A stretch of DNA of 12,562 bases, taken from the NCBI GenBank assembly GCA_963755155.1, contig CAVWIV010000001.1:1-12562 (forward strand), written 5' to 3'. Source of the stretch: PALSA-612 sp963755155 (GTDB taxonomy: Bacteria > Actinomycetota > Thermoleophilia > Gaiellales > Gaiellaceae). Made by a program: the position numbers and the translations under genes. The notes beneath the pieces are model-generated. The model had not been told where the DNA came from. It saw nothing but the letters and a program-made list of their open reading frames with translations, and ran no database searches. Positions 7,242 to 12,562 of the stretch are shown here, one piece after another. Numbering within the stretch: position 1 is the stretch's first letter; each line of letters opens with the position of its first letter.

Positions 7242-7934
7242 ATGGCCAAGGTCCTGATCGTCGAGGACGACGAGATCATCGCAGGCGGGATGGTGCAGCA
7301 CCTCGAGGCCGCCGGGTTCGACGCTTCCACGGCGTCGAGCGGCGAGCAGGGACTCGCTCGGCTCCGCTTCGAGCACCCCGACGTCTGCGTCCTCGACCTC
7401 ATGCTGCCCCGGCTCGACGGCTGGAACCTCATCGAGACCGTTCGCGGCGAGGGCATCGGCACGCCGATCATCGTCGTCTCGGCGCGCGGCGCGGAGCACG
7501 ATCGCGTGCACGCGCTCGAGATCGGCGCCGACGACTACCTCGTCAAGCCGTTCTCGATGAAGGAGCTCGTGGCCCGGGTCCAGGCTCAGGCGAGACGGCG
7601 CGCGCGGCCGCTGGAGCCGGTGCGCGGCGAGCCGATTGAGATCGAGGAGCTGAGGATCGACCCGGACGAGGTGCAGGCGTACGTGGACGGCGAGAGCGCC
7701 GACCTGACGCCGACGGAGTTCCGGCTTCTGTACGCACTCGCGCTCGAGCGGGGCCGGGTCGTCTCGCGCGACGAGCTGTTGCAACGCTTGTGGGGTCGCC
7801 GTCAGGGTCACCGCGACCGCACCGTCGACGTCTTCGTGCGGCGGCTGCGCGAGAAGATCGACCGACGCGCGTCGCGTCACACGTTCATCCAGACGCGCTA
7901 CGGCGTGGGCTACAAGCTCGAGCCGACCCCGAAG
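7242..7934 (+). CDS. phoP: PhoP-like response regulator, OmpR/PhoB family (no stop codon at the expected end)
   Basis: Transcription factor expected to bind GTTCACC repeats and control phosphate genes. The receiver domain (about 1-120) has the acidic pair D9 D10, phospho-acceptor D52 in CVLDLMLP, switch residue S80 in VVSARG and K102 in LVKPF. The winged-helix domain (about 130-231) has LTPTEFRLLYALALERGRVV, LLQRLWG, VDVFVRRLREKI and the closing wing TRYGVGYKLEP. The end given, K231, is where family members normally finish. No stop follows: the same frame stays open to a stop at 9113, mostly antisense to the 8043-8822 gene, and the extension looks non-coding. Stops in the other two frames lie near 7990 and 8046, so a small indel near the C-terminus may have removed the native stop. 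Domain identity is secure; PhoP rather than another OmpR member is inferred from the PHO boxes and the pst operon. Confidence 0.85.
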
Positions 7935-7953
7935 AACCGGTTACTCCGGTTCT
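7933..7953. terminator. Hairpin after the phoP domain end, possible bidirectional terminator
   Basis: Perfect 8-bp inverted repeat AGAACCGG / CCGGTTCT with a five-base loop TTACT. It sits exactly where phoP should end, in the gap before the convergent gene at 8043. No T-run follows on either strand, so Rho-independent termination is only possible, not shown. The remaining gap to 8042 holds no recognisable gene. Confidence 0.35.
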
Positions 7954-8042
7954 CGCCACGCGTCACCGCTGCAGGCGCACGTGCCCATGAAGACGAACTG
8001 CACTGCCGAAGGCGCGGTCTGCCCGACTGCCTCGGGCTCAGC

Positions 8043-8822
8043 CTAGAGCTCGACGCGCAGCGGCTCGATCGCCGTGGCCCGGCCCGTCGCCGGGTCGCAG
8101 TCGAGCACGACGCCCTCCAGCCGCACGCCGCCCTTCGCCGGCTTGAAGCGCACTGGAATGCCCGTGCGCATGCGCTGGATCGCGAGCTCGGCCTCGACGC
8201 CGATGACGGAGTCGTGCGGGCCCGTCATGCCCGCGTCCGTGATCGCCGCGGTGCCGCCGGGCTGGATACGCGCGTCTGCCGTCTGCACGTGTGTGTGGGT
8301 GCCGATGACCGCGGTCACGCGCCCGTCGAGCATGCGGGCGACGGCGATCTTCTCGCTCGTCGCCTCCGCGTGGAAGTCGACGAGCACGACGTTCGCCTGC
8401 TGCCGCGCCTCCTCGACCACGCGGTCGAGCACCTCGAACGGGCTTACCGGCACGTCGAGAAAGAGCTGACCGAGGACGTTGCAGACCGCGACCGGTGTCC
8501 CGTCCGCCGCCTCGACGACAGCCAGGCCACGGCCAGGCGAGGCGGCGGCGAAGTTCGCGGGACGGATGACCCGCTCGGATGCGGCGAGGTACGGGCCCAT
8601 GCCGTCGCGTGCCCACGTGTGGTTGCCGAGCGTGATGACGTCGGCCCCTGCGGCGAGCAGGCGGTCGGCGAGCCGCGGCGTGATGCCGCGGCCGTCGGCG
8701 ACGTTCTCGCCGTTGACGACCGCGAGCGCCGCGCCGAGCTCCTCGCGCAGCGCAGGCAACCTCGACTCCACGGCCTCCCGCCCCGGGGGGCCGAAGACAT
8801 CGGCGACGAAGAGGATTCTCAC
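8043..8822 (-). CDS. ymdB: YmdB-family metallophosphoesterase (2',3'-cyclic nucleotide phosphodiesterase type)
   Basis: Cytoplasmic di-metal phosphoesterase. In Bacillus, YmdB hydrolyses 2',3'-cAMP and influences biofilm and motility choices. The product is 259 aa, about family length. The family metal ligands fall at their expected places: D8 in FVADVFG, E39-N40 in VNGEN, N67-H68 in LGNHTW, H151 in VDFHAEATSEK, and H176 and H178 in IGTHTHVQTADARI, with DAGMTGP near 196-202. The GTG start overlaps the stop of the upstream M23-like gene as GTGA, fixing the start and suggesting coupling. The usual Bacillus neighbour rny is not seen here. An uninterrupted frame upstream to 10529 is antisense to hemB and is not coding. 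The physiological substrate in this organism is unknown. Confidence 0.93.
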   Translation of the reverse strand: MRILFVADVFGPPGREAVESRLPALREELGAALAVVNGENVADGRGITPRLADRLLAAGADVITLGNHTWARDGMGPYLAASERVIRPANFAAASPGRGLAVVEAADGTPVAVCNVLGQLFLDVPVSPFEVLDRVVEEARQQANVVLVDFHAEATSEKIAVARMLDGRVTAVIGTHTHVQTADARIQPGGTAAITDAGMTGPHDSVIGVEAELAIQRMRTGIPVRFKPAKGGVRLEGVVLDCDPATGRATAIEPLRVEL

Positions 8823-9584
8823 CCGAGGTTCGCGGCCGGTCGCACTTCGATCGTCACGTGGTTGCCGGGGTCGTGCGTCACCTCGGCCAGTGCCTGCTCC
8901 TCGGCGCGCGAAAGGTCCATCACGACGCCGATCTTCGACGTTCCCGACGTGACGGGAGAGCCCACCGTGAGCGCCGGGTCTGCACGCAGCCGCCTGATCG
9001 AGACGACGACGGAAGGCGCGACGTCCGGGACGACGTCGATGCGGTGCCCGTACCGCCTGCCGTCGAGCACGAGGTCGCGGATGCTCACGACCGTCCCGTT
9101 TACGGGGGCGTAGACCGCGGTGCCCGCGGGGGCGCCGACGTCGAGCGCTCCCGTGGGCGTCCCCAAGCCGCCGCCCAGCTGGTGGTACGTAACGCCGCTC
9201 GCGTCCTCCCCGGTCAGGCGGTGGAGGATGCGCGCGAAGATGCCCTCGTTCGCCTGGCGGCCGACGGGCTGGAGCGGCAGCGCGTTCTCGCTCGCGCCGT
9301 GGTAGCCGAGCGCGGTGACCGACAGGCACGAGACGGGCAGGTCGATGCGTCACCTCGCCCTGGAACGCGATCGTCTTCGGCGGTGGCCGGCCGGTCTCGA
9401 GCTGCGCGGAGTCGCACGCCAGGAGCGACGACGACGGTGAGCTGAAGGCGGCGAGCAGGATCGTCACGACAAGGGCCGTTCCGACGAGCATTGCCACGAC
9501 GGTCCACCGTCTCGCAGTCCGGTTTCGGCGCCGTCGGATGGCGCGCTCGCTCGACGGCCCTGAATACGCGCGGGGCGAGGCCAT
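8819..9584 (-). pseudogene. Membrane-anchored M23-peptidase-like protein with one apparent frameshift
   Basis: Reads as one gene of about 254 residues if one base is skipped near 9347. The first part, from an ATG at 9584, has an Arg-rich leader (RRRRNRTARRW), a single membrane helix at about 28-47 (TVVAMLVGTALVVTILLAAF) and a polar stretch to about residue 79. The second part, in the next frame, continues IDLPVSCLSVTALGYHGASE and includes an M23/LytM-like beta domain: GALDVGAPAGTAVYAPVNG, then YGHRIDVV and HVTIEV. The usual zinc ligands (HxxxD with the first His, and the final HxH) are not complete, so the domain is probably non-catalytic even if the frame were restored. An ATG at 9166 gives a 115-aa fragment. 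It overlaps the ymdB-like gene by 4 nt. With a single lesion, a sequencing error is as likely as a true mutation. Confidence 0.75.
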
Positions 9585-9598
9585 CGGGCCAACGTACC

Positions 9599-9632
9599 AA
9601 CAGGCCGCGCGCGAAGCGCGCTTGGGCCTGTT
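9599..9632. repeat. Large inverted repeat in the hemB / M23-like divergent promoter region
   Basis: The outer arms are AACAGGCC (9599-9606) and GGCCTGTT (9625-9632), perfectly complementary. The inner arms are GCGCGC (9607-9612) and GCGCGC (9616-9621) around a GAA loop, with a TTG bulge on one side. This gives a 14-bp bulged stem in the only 90 bases separating the two divergent genes. It could be an operator for both promoters or an RNA hairpin in one of the leaders; nothing here distinguishes these. Confidence 0.5.
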
Positions 9633-9674
9633 CAGCAAGCTACTGCGCGAAGCACCAGTGCGTAGTCTTTCGCT

Positions 9675-10634
9675 GTGAGCTTCCCCGCGACACGCCTGCG
9701 GCGCCTGCGGAGGACGCCCGTCCTCCGCGATCTGACTCGCGAGACGCGGCTCGCCGTGGACGACCTCGTGATGCCGCTGTTCGTCGCTCCGGAGCCGCTC
9801 GTGAACGAGCAGCTGCCCGCCCTGGGTCGCCATACCGTCGATGGCCTCCTGGGCGCGGCGGAGGAGCTGGCCGCCGCCGGAGTTCCCGCGCTGCTGCTCT
9901 TCGGCGTGCCCGAGGAGAAGGACGACGAGGCGACCGGCGCCTGGGCCGAGGACGGGGTGGTCCAGCAGGCGCTGCGGGAGCTGCGGCCTCGCTTCCCGGA
10001 GCTCCTGTTGCTCACCGACGTCTGTCTGTGCGCGTACACGACGCACGGCCACTGCGGTGTCGTCGAGGACGGTGAGATCGCGAATGACGCGACACTGGAG
10101 CTGCTGGCCCGCGTGGCCGTGAGCCACGCCGAGGCGGGCGCCGACGCCGTGTGCCCGAGCGACATGATGGACGGTCGAGTCGGCGCTGTCCGCGAGGCGC
10201 TCGACGATGCCGGGTTCGACCAGGCGGCGATCGTCGCGTACTCGGCGAAGTACGCGTCGGCGTTCTACGGACCGTTTCGCGAGGCGGCGGGCTCGACGCC
10301 GGCCTTCGGCGACCGGGCGTCGTACCAGATGGATCCTGCGAACGTCCGTGAGGCGCTGCGCGAGTGCGAGCTCGACCTCGCGGAGGGCGCGGACATGATC
10401 ATGGTGAAGCCGGCGCTGCCCTACCTCGACGTCATCCGCGCCGTGCGCGAGCGCTTCGACGCCCCGCTGGCCGCGTACAGCGTCTCCGGCGAGTACGCGA
10501 TGGTGAAGGCTGCAGCCGCGGCCGGACATCTCGACGAGCGCCGCGCAGCCCTCGAAGGGCTGACCGCCGTGCGGCGGGCGGGCGCCGATTTCGTCATCTC
10601 GTACTGGGCGAAGGAAGCCGCGTCGTGGCTGTGA
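9675..10634 (+). CDS. hemB: Delta-aminolevulinic acid dehydratase (porphobilinogen synthase) HemB
   Basis: Cytosolic enzyme joining two 5-aminolevulinate molecules into porphobilinogen, the second committed step towards heme and cobalamin rings. The product is 319 aa, normal length. The zinc-type cysteine triad is present at C117, C119 and C127 in LTDVCLCAYTTHGHCG, so this is a zinc-dependent rather than magnesium-only enzyme. The Schiff-base lysines are K192 in AYSAKYASAFYGPFR and K245 in MIMVKPALPYLD. VCPSDMMDGRV and SYQMDPAN are further family blocks. The GTG start follows the 90-nt divergent region and has no strong ribosome site; a TAGTCT at 9663-9668 could be a -10 giving a leaderless or near-leaderless message. 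It overlaps hemL at its 3' end, forming an operon. Confidence 0.97.
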   Translation: MSFPATRLRRLRRTPVLRDLTRETRLAVDDLVMPLFVAPEPLVNEQLPALGRHTVDGLLGAAEELAAAGVPALLLFGVPEEKDDEATGAWAEDGVVQQALRELRPRFPELLLLTDVCLCAYTTHGHCGVVEDGEIANDATLELLARVAVSHAEAGADAVCPSDMMDGRVGAVREALDDAGFDQAAIVAYSAKYASAFYGPFREAAGSTPAFGDRASYQMDPANVREALRECELDLAEGADMIMVKPALPYLDVIRAVRERFDAPLAAYSVSGEYAMVKAAAAAGHLDERRAALEGLTAVRRAGADFVISYWAKEAASWL

Positions 10635-11887
10635 GAACGCAGTCCGAGCTGTGGCGCCGCGCCACCGAGGTCATTCCCGGCGGCGTCAACTCGCCGATCC
10701 GCGCGATGCGCGCGGTCGGCCTCGACGAGCCCGTGTTCATGCGGCGTGGCGAGGGCGCGTACATCGAGGACGTCGACGGCACGCGCTACGTCGACTGGGT
10801 CATGTCGTGGGGCCCGCTCGTCTTCGGGCACGCGGATCCCGAGACGATCGCCGCGGTCGTTCAGGCAGCGGCCAACGGAACGACGTTCGGCGCGCCGACA
10901 GAGGCGGAGGTGGAGCTGGCAGCGGAGATCGTGTCGGCGGTGCCCTCGATCGACCAGGTCCGGCTCGTGTCCTCGGGCACCGAAGCGGCCATGAGCGCCG
11001 TTCGCCTCGCGCGAGCGGAAACAAACCGGGACCGCATCCTGAAGTTCGCCGGCGGGTACCACGGCCACGCGGACGCGCTGCTTGCCGCCGCGGGCTCGGG
11101 CGTCGCCACGCTTGGCATCCCATCGACGCCCGGCGTGCCCGCCGCCGCCGTCGCAGACACGATCGTCTGTCCCTACAACGACGCTGCCGCCGCGGCGGAT
11201 GCCTTCAGCCGCCACGGCGACAGCCTCGCCTGCGTGCTCGTCGAGCCGGTGGCCGGGAACATGGGGGTCGTCCCGCCCGAGCCCGGCTTCCTGGAGGAGC
11301 TCCGTTCACTCTGTGACTCGGCAGGGTCGCTGCTCCTCTTCGACGAGGTGATCACGGGCTTCCGGGTTGCGCGTGGCGGCGCACAGGCGCTCTACGGCGT
11401 GACACCGGACCTCACGATCCTCGGGAAGATCGTCGGCGGCGGCCTGCCGCTCGGCGCCTTCGGCGGCCGCGCTGAGCTGATGGAGCAGCTCGCACCGGCC
11501 GGCGACGTCTACCAGGCGGGAACGCTGTCCGGAAACCCGCTCGCGACAGCAGCCGGACTGTCGGTGCTGCGGCGTCTTCGCGACGCGGACGTCTACGACG
11601 AGCTCGAGCGGCTCGCCGCGCGGCTCGAGGCAGGGCTTCAGTCCTTTGGGCGCGTCCAGCGCGCAGGCTCGATGCTGACGCTCTTCATGGGGTCAGACCC
11701 TGTGACGAACCTCGACGGCGCGCAGGCGTGCGACACGGATCGCTACGGCGCACTCTTCCGCAGCCTGTTCGCGGAAGGCGTGTACGTCGCACCATCGGCG
11801 TACGAGGCGCTGTTCGTATCGCTCTCGCACGGCGATGAGGAGATCGACCGCACGATCGAGGCGGCGGCGCGGTTCTTCGAGCGATGA
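10625..11887 (+). CDS. hemL: Glutamate-1-semialdehyde 2,1-aminomutase HemL
   Basis: PLP-dependent enzyme that converts glutamate-1-semialdehyde to 5-aminolevulinate, supplying the HemB substrate by the C5 (glutamyl-tRNA) route. The product is 420 aa. Motifs include PGGVNSPIRA near 18-27, SSGTEAAMSAVRLAR at 116-130 (cofactor phosphate), GGYHGHAD at 143-150, LLFDEVITGFR with D240 at the pyridine ring, and K268 in ILGKIVGGGLPLGAFGG as the Schiff-base lysine. YQAGTLSGNPLA is also typical. The GTG at 10625 is chosen because AAGGA lies nine bases upstream; the alternative GTG at 10631 overlaps the hemB stop as GTGA but sits too far from that site. Translation is coupled to hemB. No glutamyl-tRNA reductase gene (hemA) is seen in the window. 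Confidence 0.97.
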   Translation: MAVRTQSELWRRATEVIPGGVNSPIRAMRAVGLDEPVFMRRGEGAYIEDVDGTRYVDWVMSWGPLVFGHADPETIAAVVQAAANGTTFGAPTEAEVELAAEIVSAVPSIDQVRLVSSGTEAAMSAVRLARAETNRDRILKFAGGYHGHADALLAAAGSGVATLGIPSTPGVPAAAVADTIVCPYNDAAAAADAFSRHGDSLACVLVEPVAGNMGVVPPEPGFLEELRSLCDSAGSLLLFDEVITGFRVARGGAQALYGVTPDLTILGKIVGGGLPLGAFGGRAELMEQLAPAGDVYQAGTLSGNPLATAAGLSVLRRLRDADVYDELERLAARLEAGLQSFGRVQRAGSMLTLFMGSDPVTNLDGAQACDTDRYGALFRSLFAEGVYVAPSAYEALFVSLSHGDEEIDRTIEAAARFFER

Positions 11888-12411
11888 CGACGAGCCTCTG
11901 GGACGAGGTCGCCGAGGGCGCCCGTCGCGAGAGCCCGCTCTGGGCGGCAGCGCTGCGCCCGGAGGACGAACGTGAGCTCGAGCCGGTCTTCTCGCCGCTC
12001 GGCGACGAGCGCCGGGCGCTGGGCGTCGAGACGATCTACGAGGGCTATCTCCTCCACTACGGCCGTCCCAGGCTCTTCGCGCCGCCCGCGCCGGAGGACG
12101 CGCTGCTGCTCGGCGACTACCTTTACGCGCACGGCCTGGTGCGCGTCGCGGAGCTGCACGACGTCGCCGCGGTCGCGGATCTCGCTGCGCTCATCTCGAT
12201 CTGCGCGCAGCTGCGCGCGGAGGGCGCGAACGGCGATGGCGCTGCCTGGGCAGCGACGGCAGCGCTCGCGGGTGCGAACGGGCTCGCCGTGGCGCGCGAC
12301 GCGCTCCGGCTACGCGGCGACTCCGAGCCTCTGCTCGAGCTCGTCCGGGCCGAGGTGGGCGACGACGCGGTGGACGGCGCGCTGTCCACGCACCGCAACC
12401 GCGTGGGTTAG
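11884..12411 (+). CDS. Unrecognised 175-aa soluble protein coupled to hemL
   Basis: I do not recognise this gene with confidence. It begins with ATGA overlapping the hemL stop by 4 nt, so it is almost certainly co-translated with the heme genes. The product is acidic, helical and Ala/Leu-rich, with no signal peptide or membrane segment. The stretch LLGDYLYAHGLVRVAEL at about residues 74-90, followed by a helix ISICAQLRAEG, resembles the GDYLxA helix of polyprenyl diphosphate synthases or the small HepS-type subunit. The catalytic DDxxD aspartates are absent and the protein is about half the length of a full synthase. It could be a non-catalytic prenyl-synthase partner, or the similarity may be chance. 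Possible links to heme modification by prenyl groups, or to quinone synthesis, are speculation from context. Confidence 0.85.
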   Translation: MTTSLWDEVAEGARRESPLWAAALRPEDERELEPVFSPLGDERRALGVETIYEGYLLHYGRPRLFAPPAPEDALLLGDYLYAHGLVRVAELHDVAAVADLAALISICAQLRAEGANGDGAAWAATAALAGANGLAVARDALRLRGDSEPLLELVRAEVGDDAVDGALSTHRNRVG

Positions 12412-12423
12412 AGTCCGAAGGCG

Positions 12424-12562
12424 ATGTTCCAGTTCGCCTCTCTGCTCGCCGCCGACGTCGCCGAGGAAGGCAAGCACATCGTGCTCTCCATGCTCGTCGT
12501 CGGCCTCATCTTCATCGGCGTGATCGCGATCGGCCAGTTCTTCCGCTGGCTCAGTCACCGAC
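12424..12562 (+). CDS. Small single-pass membrane protein, cut by right edge
   Basis: Starts at an ATG 12 nt after the previous stop, with GAAGG just upstream (closer than ideal). The 46 visible residues have a short amphipathic start (MFQFASLLAADVAEEGKH), a strong membrane helix at about 19-38 (IVLSMLVVGLIFIGVIAIGQ), then the positively charged WLSHR, predicting an N-out/C-in orientation. The C-terminus is outside the window. Codon use fits its neighbours and the spacing implies the same operon as hemB-hemL. I cannot name the family from this fragment. Confidence 0.6.
   Translation, partial: MFQFASLLAADVAEEGKHIVLSMLVVGLIFIGVIAIGQFFRWLSHR

Noticed and set aside
8043..10529. A very long open frame on the minus strand running through the hemB region into the YmdB-like gene
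   Set aside because: The upstream part is antisense to hemB, which has full family motifs. Long antisense frames are expected in DNA this GC-rich. Only 8043-8822 and, in part, the M23-like leader are coding.
1..12562. CRISPR arrays, tRNA or rRNA genes, insertion sequences, prophage or toxin-antitoxin genes
   Set aside because: No spaced direct repeats of CRISPR type, no cloverleaf-like segments, and no transposase, integrase or phage motifs were seen on either strand.

Overview
The window is GC-rich bacterial DNA with frequent GTG starts, many 1-10 nt stop/start overlaps, and GTTCACC-type PHO boxes at 11-bp spacing. Together these suggest an Actinomycetota chromosome. A deep-branching class such as Thermoleophilia is a guess that 16S or marker genes would have to test.

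Left part (1-5168), minus strand: a phosphate-uptake operon read right to left as pstS (4167-5075), pstC, pstA, pstB, phoU, followed after 122 nt by a second pstS-like gene that runs off the left edge. All five junctions from pstS to phoU are 1-7 nt overlaps, so this is one translationally coupled unit. A candidate PHO box lies upstream of the first pstS.

Middle part (5166-7934): a two-component regulator locus for phosphate control that has largely decayed. It holds two direct copies of a divergent kinase/regulator module (kinase on minus, response regulator on plus). Copy A (5166-6528) has a full-length but multiply frameshifted kinase and a truncated, frameshifted regulator. Copy B (6520-7934) has a truncated, frameshifted kinase whose phospho-acceptor His reads as Arg, and a PhoP-like OmpR-family regulator with all key residues. 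Each copy has a divergent promoter region with 11-bp-spaced PHO-box units in the same register; the one next to the surviving regulator is strong. The surviving regulator has no stop codon at the family end point, and its frame stays open to 9113.

Right part (8043-12562): on minus, a membrane-anchored M23-like gene with one apparent frameshift overlaps a YmdB-family metallophosphoesterase gene by 4 nt. On plus, diverging from it, are hemB and hemL (tetrapyrrole synthesis by the C5 route), an unrecognised 175-aa gene overlapping hemL by 4 nt, and the start of a small single-pass membrane protein cut by the right edge.

Functional reading: import and repression genes for phosphate (Pst/PhoU) are intact, and so is the DNA-binding regulator domain, but no working sensor kinase is encoded here. 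Either another kinase in the genome serves this regulator, or phosphate control has been rewired or lost. I saw no CRISPR array, tRNA, rRNA, insertion sequence or phage gene. I found no clear new multi-gene system; the decayed duplicated regulator module is the most interesting item.
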